Below, in pieces: positions 1 through 10,600 of a stretch of DNA of 64,000 bases. Source of the DNA: Protonemura montana (lineage: Eukaryota; Arthropoda; Insecta; Plecoptera; Nemouridae); contig OX387606.1 in the NCBI GenBank assembly GCA_947568835.1, positions 24,727,111 through 24,791,110 on the forward strand, written 5' to 3'. Below the pieces are notes generated by a model. That model searched no databases. It was not told the DNA's origin and saw nothing but the letters and a program-made list of their open reading frames with translations. How positions within the stretch are numbered: the first letter of the stretch is position 1; the number at the start of each line of letters is the position of its first letter. The position numbers were made by a program, and so were the translations under genes.

Positions 1-2025
1 GACAGAACGTTAATGTTAAACCGTTGAGTGTGCAGGTTCTAGGTAGAGACAGAACGTTGATGTTAAACCGTTGAGTGTGCAGGTTCTAGGTAGAGACAGA
101 ACGTTCATGTTAAACCGTTGAGTGTGCAGGTTCTAGGTAGAGACAGAACGTTGATGTTAAACCGTTGAGTGTGCAGGTTCTAGGTAGAGACAGAACGTTG
201 ATGTTAAACCGTTGAGTGTGCAGGTTCTAGGTAGAGACAGAACGTTGATGTTAAACCGTTGAGTGTGCAGGTTCTAGGTAGAGACAGAACGTTGATGTTA
301 AACCGTTGAGTGTGCAGGTTCTAGGTAGAGACAGAACGTTGATGTTAAACCATTGAGTGTGCAGGTTCTAGGTAGAGACAGAACGTTGATGTTAAACCGT
401 TGAGTGTGCAGGTTCTAGGTAGAGACAGAACGTTGATGTTAAACCGTTGAGTGTGCAGGTTCTAGGTAGAGACAGAACGTTGATGTTAAACCGTTGAGTG
501 TGCAGGTTCTAGGTAGAGACAGAACGTTGATGTTAAACCGTTGAGTGTGCAGGTTCTAGGTAGAGACAGAACGTTAATGTTAAACCGTTGAGTGTGTAGG
601 TTCTAGGTAGAGACAGAACGTTAATGTTAGACCGTTGAGTGTGCAGGTTCTAGGTAGAGACAGAACGTTGATGTTAAACCAATGAGTGTGCAGGTTCTAG
701 GTAGAGACAGAACGTTGATGTTAAACCGTTGAGTGCAGGTTCTAGGTAGAGACAGAACGTTGATGTTAAACCATTGAGTGTGCAGGTTCTAGGTAGAGAC
801 AGAACGTTGATGTTAAACCGTTGAGTGTGCAGGTTCTAGGTAGAGACAGAACGTTGATGTTAAACCGTTGAGTGTGCAGGTTCTAGGTAGAGACAGAACG
901 TTGATGTTAAACCGTTGAGTGTGCAGGTTCTAGGTAGAGACAGAACGTTGATGTTAAACCGTTGAGTGTGCAGGTTCTAGGTAGAGACAGAACGTTAATG
1001 TTAAACCGTTGAGTGTGCAGGTTCTAGGTAGAGACAGAACGTTGATGTTAAACCGTTGAGTGTGCAGGTTCTAGGTAGAGACAGAACGTTGATGTTAAAC
1101 CGTTGAGTGTGCAGGTTCTAGGTAGAGACAGAACGTTGATGTTAAACCGTTGAGTGTGCAGGTTCTAGGTAGAGACAGAACGTTGATGTTAAACCGTTGA
1201 GTGTGCAGGTTCTAGGTAGAGACAGAACGTTGATGTTAAACCGTTGAGTGTGAAGGTTCTAGGTAGAGACAGAACGTTGATGTTAAACCGTTGAGTGTGC
1301 AGGTTCTAGGTAGAGACAGAACGTTGATGTTAAACCGTTGAGTGTGAAGGTTCTAGGTAGAGACAGAACGTTAATGTTAAACCGTTGAGTGTGTAGGTTC
1401 TAGGTAGAGACAGAACGTTGATGTTAAACCGTTGAGTGTGCAGGTTCTAGGTAGAGACAGAACGTTGATGTTAAACCGTTGAGTGTGCAGGTTCTAGGTA
1501 GAGACAGAACGTTAATGTTAAACCGTTGAGTGTGCAGGTTCTAGGTAGAGACAGAACGTTGATGTTAAACCGTTGAGTGTGAAGGTTCTAGGTAGAGACA
1601 GAACGTTGATGTTAAACCGTTGAGTGTGCAGGTTCTAGGTAGAGACAGAACGTTGATGTTAAACCGTTGAGTGTGAAGGTTCTAGGTAGAGACAGAACGT
1701 TAATGTTAAACCGTTGAGTGTGTAGGTTCTAGGTAGAGACAGAACGTTGATGTTAAACCGTTGAGTGTGCAGGTTCTAGGTAGAGACAGAACGTTGATGT
1801 TAAACCGTTGAGTGTGCAGGTTCTAGGTAGAGACAGAACGTTAATGTTAAACCGTTGAGTGTGCAGGTTCTAGGTAGAGGCAGAACGTTGATGTTGAACC
1901 GTTGAGTGTGCAGGTTCTAGGTAGAGGCAGAACGTTGATGTTGAACCGTTGAGTGTGCAGGTTCTAGGTTGAGACAGAACGTTGATGTTGAACCGTTGAG
2001 TGTGCAGGTTCTAGGTAGAGAAACA
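1..2025. repeat. 47-bp satellite array, about 43 copies
   Basis: A unit of 47 bp beginning GACAGAACGTT and containing GTTAAACCGTTGAG repeats head to tail from the window edge. Copies are nearly identical, with a few recurrent variants (GTTAATG versus GTTGATG, TGCAGG versus TGAAGG or TGTAGG). The last three units, after about 1870, are more diverged. The array continues off the left edge. It joins directly onto the left arm of the inverted repeat at 1980-2434, whose outer end is this same unit. I see no gene here. Confidence 0.97.
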
Positions 2026-2434
2026 ACGTCAATGTTACAGTCTCTGCGTGAAAGATGGCCGCCAAATGACTACCTTACCGACAAAAATGCAGAGTACCGG
2101 ACAATCACGTCAAGTGGAGCCGCTGTCGTATGAATTTTAATTTCGATATTTCTCGTAGGTTAACTCGCTTTTGAAACTTTTCATGCTCAAAAAATCTTCA
2201 TCAATGTTTACCTCAACGATTGATATACATGTAACGATATTCATAAGCGAGTAACCTACGAGAAATATCGAAATTAAATTTCATACGACAGTGGCTCCAC
2301 CTAACGTGATGTTCCGGTACTCTGCATTTTTGTCGGTAAGGTGGTCATTTGGCGGCCATCTTTCACGCAGAGACTGTAACATTGACGTTGTTTCTCTACC
2401 TCTAACCTACACTCAACAGTTTAACATTAACGAT
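1980..2434. repeat. Large inverted repeat (foldback/MITE-like)
   Basis: About 190 bp (roughly 1980-2173) is repeated in reverse complement at about 2243-2434, with only scattered mismatches and a loop of about 70 bp. Recognisable blocks in both arms are GAAAGATGGCCGCCAAATGA, ATGCAGAGTACCGGA and TTTCGATATTTCTCGTAGG. The outer end of each arm is a copy of the 47-bp unit: single and inverted on the right (about 2396-2434), expanded on the left. No transposase or clear target-site duplication is visible. A non-autonomous foldback transposon is the simplest reading. Confidence 0.85.
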
Positions 2435-2454
2435 GCCATGGAGAGTTAAAAGTC

Positions 2455-3005
2455 TACAGGTGAAGATCGGGGTCCAAGTAGCTCAATTGGTTAGAGCAAC
2501 ACCCGCGACAGGTGGAGATCGGGGTTCAAGTAGCTCAATTGGTTAGAGCAACACCCGCGACAGGTGGAGATCGGGGTTCAAGTAGCTCAATTGGTTAGAG
2601 CAACACCCGCGACAGGTGGAGATCGGGGTTCAAGTAGCTCAATTGGTTAGAGCAACACCCGCGACAGGTGGAGATCGGGGTTCAAGAAGCTCAATTGGTT
2701 AGAGCAACACCCGCGACAGGTGGAGATCGGGGTCCAAGTAGCTCAATTGGTTAGAGCAACACCCGCGACAGGTGGAGATCGGGGTCCAGGTAGATCAATT
2801 GGTTAGAGCAACACCCGTGACAGGTGAAGATCGGGGTCCAAGTAGCTCAATTGGTTAGAGCAACACCCGCGACAGGTGGAGATCGGGGTCCAATTAGCTC
2901 AATTGGTTAGAGCAACACCCGCGACAGGTGGAGATCGGGGTTTGAGTCCCCGTTTGGGCATCAATTTTTGAGATGGTTATAGTGTTGATAATATTAAAAG
3001 TAGCT
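2455..3005 (+). repeat. Tandem array of tRNA-like 52-bp units
   Basis: About nine copies of a 52-bp unit containing TAGCTCAATTGGTTAGAGCA (tRNA D-arm / A box) and GGTGGAGATCGGGG follow each other. Only the last copy continues into a T-arm (GGGGTTTGAGTCCCC), the 3' acceptor strand, and the AT-rich arm typical of the family (GGTTATAGTGTTGATAAT). The full-length form of this family is at 18222-18476. Units are truncated tRNA-like modules, not functional tRNA genes. Confidence 0.85.
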
Positions 3006-3271
3006 ACAGATTCTTTGCTCTTATCAAAGTTCGGTGCATTCACCTCGCAACATTTCCGGCAAGTTAATTAATCGCATATCACGAAACAACAAATCGAGAT
3101 ATTTTGTTAAGCAAAACTTTGTCTCACACTTTTTATCGAAATGTTCAAACGCATTTTGCGGTTTTCCGCTCTCAAAATCGGATTGACAAATTAATTGCCA
3201 ACTTATTATCACAATCAATTAAAACATTTAGCACTTCCGGTCGAATCTTTTAAAAAATCATAATTTAAAAC

Positions 3272-3302
3272 TATAAGATTGCGAGGCGAGTGCGAGTCAC
3301 TG
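3272..3302 (+). promoter_or_regulatory. Possible core promoter of the transglutaminase gene
   Basis: A TATA-like hexamer TATAAG (3272-3277) lies about 27 bp upstream of an initiator-like TCACTG (A at 3299). Both precede a likely non-coding first exon ending in a good splice donor at 3381. Spacing fits a TATA/Inr promoter. The assignment rests on position and short motifs only. Confidence 0.35.
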
Positions 3303-3381
3303 ACAAGCAGTTCTCTGTCGTAGCGAGGCAAACGTCATCCCGCTGTACCAAGAATCGAAGATCAAGTTCCTGTCATCTCAG
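3299..3381 (+). other. Putative 5' non-coding exon, transglutaminase
   Basis: The segment ends CTCAG|GTAAGT at 3381, a strong splice donor. The next plausible acceptor on the same strand is TTCCAACAG at 4645, 20 bp before the start codon at 4666. The transcription start is inferred and not seen. A 1.26-kb first intron would contain the repeats at 3490-4470. Confidence 0.45.
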
Positions 3382-3489
3382 GTAAGTCTTGCAAATAATC
3401 ACACCGAATTACGCACCCTTTGATTGATTAATATAAAAATATAATACAGAGTAAGCCTATCTCATGTCAAGTATGACAAAGCATTAAAT

Positions 3490-3745
3490 TGCTTATGATG
3501 GTTTTTAGACTCATGTCTACTTGATGTAAACTTAGCACTAGTTTTAACAAAAACTATTTCAACTGGGTTTTGAATGCCAAGTGAAGAGCAACTAAATTTC
3601 CCAACGTTTCGTAACTTGTACCTGTTACTTTATCAAGGGTAAGAGCAGTCCTGACAATTTTCTGATAACAAAAGAACCGTTATTTTATTATTTTATAATA
3701 TGTTATGTTTAATGTTAATTATGTTATAATTTTGTGTGGTTCTTT
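3490..3745 (-). repeat. Family-3 dispersed repeat with hammerhead-like core
   Basis: Copy of the roughly 200-bp dispersed family marked by TTTTTAGACTCATGTCTACT, AAAACTATTTCAACTGGGTT and AACAACTAAATTTCCCAACG. On the minus strand the core at 3636-3605 reads TTGATAAAG, then GTAAC and GTTAC flanking an 8-nt loop, then GAAACG. This resembles a hammerhead ribozyme core. Confidence 0.7.
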
Positions 3746-3754
3746 GTTAATTTT

Positions 3755-4470
3755 GCGTCGGTGAATGAGGATGATGATAAACCTAACCTATGCTTAGAAG
3801 GGAGGAGGGGAAACCCGGTGCCAGCACGTAGCCTACTCCTGTCGAAGATCAAGGGGACCACCGGCTTAACGTTCCTTCCGAAGGACGGTACAACGCGAAC
3901 AACAGGATTCCTTCACAAATCCATGCTGTCGAGAGGTTGATAAGCAAGGCGAGTGAAGTTGCTGTACTAACTTTCATGCCTCCTACCTCTCTCCCGAACA
4001 GAACTGGTCATGTGTATGATGGTCACCCATCCAATACCTGACTCAGCGCAGTGTTGCTTAACTTTCATCCCTCCAACCTCTCTCCCGAACAGAACTGGTC
4101 ATGTGTATCATGGTCACCCATCCAATACCTGACACAGCGCAGTGTTGCTTAACTTTCATCCCTCCAGCCTCTCTCCCGAACAGAACTGGTCATGTGTATG
4201 ATGGTCACACATCCAATACCTGACCCAGCGCAGTGTTGCTTAACTTTCATCCCTCTAACCTCTCTCCCGAACAGAACTGGTCATGTGTATGATGGTCACC
4301 CATCCAATACCTGACCCAGCGCAGTGTTGCTTAACTTTCATCCCTCCAACCTCTCTCCCGAACAGAACTGGTCATGTGTATGATGGTCACCCATTCAATA
4401 CCTGACCCAGCGCAGTGTTGGCTAAGTTCGATGATCTCATGGGGACCGGTGTTTCCAAAATGCCAAACCG
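3755..4470 (-). mobile_element. 5S rRNA-like SINE, five tandem 5S modules
   Basis: The leader block (GCGTCGGTGAATGAG, then CCGGTGCCAGCACGTAGCC) is followed by five modules of about 92 bp, each carrying on the minus strand AAGTTAAGCAACACTGCGCT and GTATTGGATGGGTGACCATC. That pattern matches the box A / intermediate element / box C layout of 5S rRNA genes. The element lies in the first intron of the transglutaminase gene. No coding sequence is supported. Confidence 0.75.
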
Positions 4471-4665
4471 TTTGGTACGGATATGTTTTGACATCCTTTC
4501 CAGTAGAAGATAATTTTCTTTATCATTGATTAAGGAACGCACCTACATTGCAAGAGGTTATGTGAGTGGAAAGAGCGTGAGGGTGTGACGTTAGGTAATT
4601 ATTCCCTGGATTTTTTGTTCATGACAGCTTCGTCTGTTCCAACAGAGTTACTCTAGCATCTCAGC

Positions 4666-7600
4666 ATGTCTCTGAAAGACATGTTGCTCGTGTCCCACGT
4701 GGACTTGCACGTGGTTGAGAACGCACGTGTACACCACACGCACCGCTTCGAGGATGTGCAGGTGCAGGACTCGCCAGCTGCCGTCCTGCGTCGAGGTCAA
4801 CCATTCTTAGCGACAATCCACTTCCGGGGTCGCGAATACTTAGCGGCCAAAGATATACTGCGCTTGGTCTTCACGTTCGGTTAGTCCTTTGAAAAGACCT
4901 TTTAAACGACTAAAAGTCATTGAGCACAAAGAATAAAATATGTTTTTATGTAACTTGATCTACTTTTATGTTTCTGACATTCTTAGCGTTACCAATAGCG
5001 TAATCAATCGACAGAGAAAAAAAAAGGTATACATAATTAGCTTGTTCAAGTACAGAATCGGTTACATCTGTGCAGTGACTCGTTCAGGTACCTGGGTACC
5101 AGTACCTGGGAACCAACTACCCGAGGTACCAACTTGCAAATTGAGGTCCGCTATACCAGCTTCTGCTAGAGACAGCACGATACTGCAGAACGGTCAAGGG
5201 TTTGGAAGCGTTTTTGGCACAGGTTTTCCGTATTTTCCCCCATTTCATAGCTTTGACGTGTCTGAATAGAAAAAATATGTAAAAACCGCTGTTTTTTTGG
5301 GAGCTTAGGCTGACCAAAGGATGAAAACTCTCAAATAAAGATTGCCATTGATTGCCAGCTCCGAGCAAGTCCAGATTCCTCGCCTCAAAACGCTCATGTC
5401 GCTACTTTTCCAGGAGCCAGTCCTACCCCGATGAAGAGCACTTGGGGCGCTGTGACCCTGAACAGCGCGGCCGGCAACGCCCTCGACGGCAACGTGTGGA
5501 AGGTGCGGGAAGTCTCACGCGAGGCTACTGCACTGAAGGTCGAGCTGACCAGCCCAGCTGATGTCCCTGTCGGTCTCTGGCAGATGCGCGTGGAGACTAA
5601 ACTGAAGAAAGATCTGTACTCGGCTCCCAAGACTTTCAACTACCCGGACACTGTCTACTTGCTCTTCAATCCCTGGTGTAAAGGTATCGTTAGTTCCTTG
5701 GCAACCCATGATATTACTGATCTAAAAATAACCTGGAAAGAGCATAGGATCCAGCCAGCTGATCTCAAATAACCTGGATAGAGCATAGGATCCAGCCAGC
5801 TGATCTCAAATAACATGGATAGAGCATAGGATCCAGCCAGCTGATCTCAAATAACATGAATAGAGCATAGGATCCAGCCAGCTGATCTCAAATAACCTAG
5901 ATAGAGCATAGGATCCAGCCAGCTGATCTCAAATAACCTGGATAGAGCATAGGATCCAGTCAGCTGATCTCAAATAACATGGATAGAGCATAGCATCCAG
6001 CCAGCTGATCTCAAATAACCTGGATAGAGCATAGGATCCATCTAGCTGATATCAAATAACCTGGATAGAGCATAGGATCCAGCCAGCTGATCTCAAATAA
6101 CATGGATAGAGCAAAGGATCCAGCCAGCTGATCTCAAATAACCTGGATAGAGCATAGGATCCAGCCAGCTGATCTCGAATAACCTGGATAGAACATAGGA
6201 TCCAGCCAGCTGATCTCAAATAACCTGGATAGAGCATAGGATCCAGCCAGCTGATCTCAAATAACCTGGGATAGAGCATAGGATCCAGCCAGCTGATCTC
6301 AAATAACCTGGATAGAGCATAGGATCCAGCCAGCTGAACTCAAATAACCTGGATAGAGCATAGGATCCAGCCAGCTGATCTCAAATAACCTGGATAGAGC
6401 ATAGGATCCAGCCAGCTGATCTCAAATAACCTGGATAGAGCATAGGATCCAGCCAGCTGATCTCAAATAACCTGGATAGAGCATAGGATCCAGCCAGCTG
6501 ATCTCAAATAACCTGGATAGAGCATAGGATCCAGCCAGCTGATCTTAAATAACCTGGATAGAGCATAGGATCCAGCCAGCTGATCTCAAATAACCTGGAT
6601 AGAGCATAGCATCCAGCCAGCTGATCTCAAATAACCTGGATAGAGCATAGGATCCAGCCAGCTGATCTCAAATAACCTGGATAGAGCATAGCATCCAGCC
6701 AGCTGATCTTAAATAACCTGGATAGAGCATAGGATCCAGCCAGCTGATCTCAAATAACCTGGATAGAGCATAGCATCCAGCCAGCTGATCTCAAATAACC
6801 TGGATAGAGCATAGGATCCAGTCAGCTGATCTCAAATAACCTGGATAGAGCATAGCATCCAGCCAGCTGATCTCAAATAACCTGGATAGAGCATAGTATC
6901 CAGCCAGCTGATCTCAAATAACCTGGATAGAGCATAGGATCCAGCCAGCTGATCTCAAATAACCTGGATAGAGCATAGCATCCAGCCAGCTGATCTCAAA
7001 TAACCTGGATAGAGCATAGCATCCAGCCAGCTGATCTCAAATAACCTGGATAGAGCATAGGATCCAGTCAGCTGATCTCAAATAACCTGGATAGAGCATA
7101 GCATCCAGCCAGCTGATCTCAAATAACCTGGATAGAGCATAGTATCCAGCCAGCTGATCTCAAATAACCTGGATAGAGCATAGGATCCAGCCAGCTGATC
7201 TCAAATAACCTGGATAGAGCATAGCATCCAGCCAGCTGATCTCAAATAACCTGGATAGAGCATAGCATCCAGCCAGCTGATCTCAAATAACCTGGATAAC
7301 TGCTGCTAACCAATACTCTTGTTCCCACCTAGGGGACGATGTCTACATGGATGACAGTCACCTCCTTGACGAGTACGTCCTGAGTGACGTGGGCAAGATC
7401 TGGGTGGGACCCTGGGGGTCATCACGTGGTAGGCAGTGGGTGTTCGGTCAGTTCGACGACCACGTGTTGCCGGCCATCATGCTGATGATGGAAAGATGTG
7501 GACTCCCAGCTGCCCATAGGGGCGATCCTGTCAGAATGACGCGGGCCATCTCCAAGATTGTAAGCAACTGCATTGATTTGTGGTGTTTAACGACGCACTG

Positions 7601-10600
7601 TTTTGACATCTTGTCATGCGGCACTGGTCTAATGGCGTCGGTGAATGAGTGGATGATGATGAACCTAACCTAGCCTAGAAGGGAAAACCGGTGCCGCCAC
7701 GTAGCCTACTCCTGTCGAAGACCAAGGGGACCACCGGCTGAACGTCCCTTCCGAAGGACGGTACAACTCGAACAGCAGGATTCCTCCACAAATCCATGCT
7801 GTCGAGAGGTTGATAAGCAAGGCGAATGAAGTTGCTGTATTAACTTTCATCTCTCTAACCTCTCTACCGAACAGAACTGGTCATATGTATGATGATCACC
7901 CATCCAATACCTGACCCAGCGCAGTGTTGCTTAACTTTCATCCCTCCAACCTCTCTCCCAAACAGAACTGGGCATGTGTATTATGGTCACCCATCCAATA
8001 CCTGACCCAGCGCAGTGTTGCTTTACTTTCATCCCTCCAACCTATCTCCCAAACAGAACTGGTCATGTGTATGATGGTCACCCATCAAATAACTGACCCA
8101 GCGCAGTGTTGCTTAACTTTCATCCCTCCAACCTCTCTCCCGAACAGAACTGGTCATGTGTATGATGGTCACCTGTCAAATACCTGATCCATAAAACAGA
8201 TCATTTGATAGTCAACTCAATAATATCAATGAATGCAATCAACGCAGGTGAACGCCAACGATGATCGCGGAGTGCTGCAAGGAAGATGGGACGGCGATTA
8301 CAAGGAGGGCGTTGCACCGGCACAGTGGACCGGCTCAGTGCCCATCCTCGAGCAGTTCGTTACCACAGGCAATGAGGTTAAATACGGACAATGCTGGGTC
8401 TTCGCCGGCGTGGTCACTACTGGTACATATCAACAAATACTACATTACTTCACAAATCTAATTAGGAGATTTATTTATTTATTTTGTGGTGTTTAACGAC
8501 GCACTGTTTTGACATCTGACCATGCGGCACTGGTCTAATGGCGTCGGTGAATGATTGGATGATGATGAGGATGATGATGATGAACCTAACATAGCCTACA
8601 AGGGAGGAGGGGAAACCCGGTACAGGCACGAAGCCTACTCCTGTCGAAGACTAAGGGGACCACCGGCTTAACGTCTCTTCCGAAGGACGGTACAACGCGA
8701 ACAACAGGATTCCTCCACAAATCCATGCTGTCAAGAGGTTGATAAGCAAGGCGAGTGAAGTTCCTGTACTAACTTTCAGCCCTCCAACCTCTCTTCCGAA
8801 CAGAACTGGTCATGTGTATGATGGTCACCCATTCAATACCCGACCCAGCGCAGTGTTGCTTAACTTTCATCCCTCCAACCTCTCTCCCGAACAGAACTGG
8901 TCATGTGTATAATGGTCAACCATTTAATACCTGACCCAGCGCAGTGTTGCTAAACTTCGGTGATCAAAAGAGAACCGGTGTTTCCAACACACCAAACCAT
9001 TCGGTCCAATTAGGAGAGAATGCAACTATCCATGATGATAGTTAGCTTCAGTCTGGCGTACCAAGCCTTGCTAACGCCCTCCCCCTGTCACGTGTGCAGT
9101 TTGCCGAGCTCTGGGGATCCCGTCCCGTGTTGTCTCTAACTTCGTATCAGCACACGACGCCAATGCGTCCCTGACGGTCGACCGCTACTACAATGCAAAG
9201 AACGAGGAGCTCAAGTTTGACCCAAACAACGAGAACGGCGAGGACTCGGTGTGGAATTACCACGTGTGGAACGACGTGTGGATGGCACGACCCGATCTGC
9301 CCTCGGGCTACGGTGGCTGGCAGGCCATCGACGCAACGCCGCAAGAAACCAGCGACGGTCAGTGGTGCATTTTGACAATCAGGGGCAAAGTCTTTACCGA
9401 TTGCAATCTTTCTATTGTGACATTTAATGATCTCACCTCCACAGTTCTGTTCAATTAGACAATTCAGAGCATCAATCCAAAGTTCCGTTAGAAATTGCAA
9501 CTCGGATGTTATTCAAGTTCCTATGATGTTCTCATCAAATTCACTAAAGTCGTCTCAAAAAAAGCCAGTGTCAAAGTCGATCAATTGGTTAGAGCAACAC
9601 CCGCGACAGGTGGAGATCGGGGTTCAAGTAGTTCAATTGGTTAGAGCAACACCCGCGACAGGTGGAGATCGGGGTCCAAGTAGCTCAATGGGTTAGAGCA
9701 ACACCCACGACAGGTGGAGATCGGGGTTTAAGTAGCTCAATGGGTTAGAGCAACACCCGCGACAGATGGAGATCGGGGTTCAAGTAGCTCAATTGGTTAG
9801 AGCAACACCCGCGACAGGTAGAGATCGGGGTCCAAGTAGCTCAATGGGTTAGAGCAACACCCGCGACAGGTGGAGATCGGGGTCCAAGTAGCTCAATTGG
9901 TTAGAGCAACACCCGCGACAGGTGGAGATCGGGGGTCCAAGTAGCTCAATTGGTTAGAGCAACACCCGCGACAGGTAGAGATCGGGGTCCAAGTAGCTCA
10001 ATTGGTTAGAGCAACACCCGCGACAGGTGGAGATCGGGGGTCCAAGTAGCTCAATTGGTTAGAGCAACACCCGCGACAGGTGGAGATCGGGGTCCAAGTA
10101 GTATCAAGTTCCTATGCTGATTGTTTGTTATTGGAAAATTGTCAGGACTGCTCTTACCCTTGATAAAGTAACAGGTACAAGTTACAAAACGTTGGGAAAT
10201 TTAGTTGTTCTTCACTTAGAATTCAAAACCCAGTTGAAATAGTTTTTGTCAAGTTTTTATGCGACTTTCGCGCCGCGCAAATTGGCGTGGATCTCAATCG
10301 ATGTTCCGGAGACACATTTTTAAATGCACACTGAACGTTTCTTGTGCGTCGCATTTATCTAAAATGCCAGTGTCAATTCAAATTTCTGTCATTTTTAATC
10401 AAGAATCTGCGAGTTTAAAAAACATTCACAAAACACAGCCAGATGGATGAATTACAATTGCAGCGATATGCGATTTCCTGATCATTTTCGCATTGGCAAC
10501 TCGTTCAAAATATTTCTGTCTAAGTTTCATTGATTTGACTTTGCTCCACGCCTACCAGGCGTATTCCAGTGCGGACCGGCGTCGCTGGAGGCTATACGTC

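Noticed and set aside
1..2025. CRISPR-like array
   Set aside because: Repeats are contiguous with no unique spacers, and the setting is a eukaryotic genome.
2455..3005. Functional tRNA genes in the tandem array
   Set aside because: Units are 52 bp, lack T-arm and acceptor 3' strand except for the last, and the full core has G in place of the universal T33.
6052..6279. Repetitive 75-codon minus-strand frame
   Set aside because: It is a translation of the 41-bp intronic satellite, broken by single-base indels.
7665..7850. Recurring 61-63-codon minus-strand frame (starting MKVSTATS or similar), also near 10843, 12344, 26910 and, on plus, 45754
   Set aside because: It is the middle block of the 5S-like SINE. 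Copies carry stops, frame breaks and different ends, so it is shared by descent of the repeat and shows no coding constraint.
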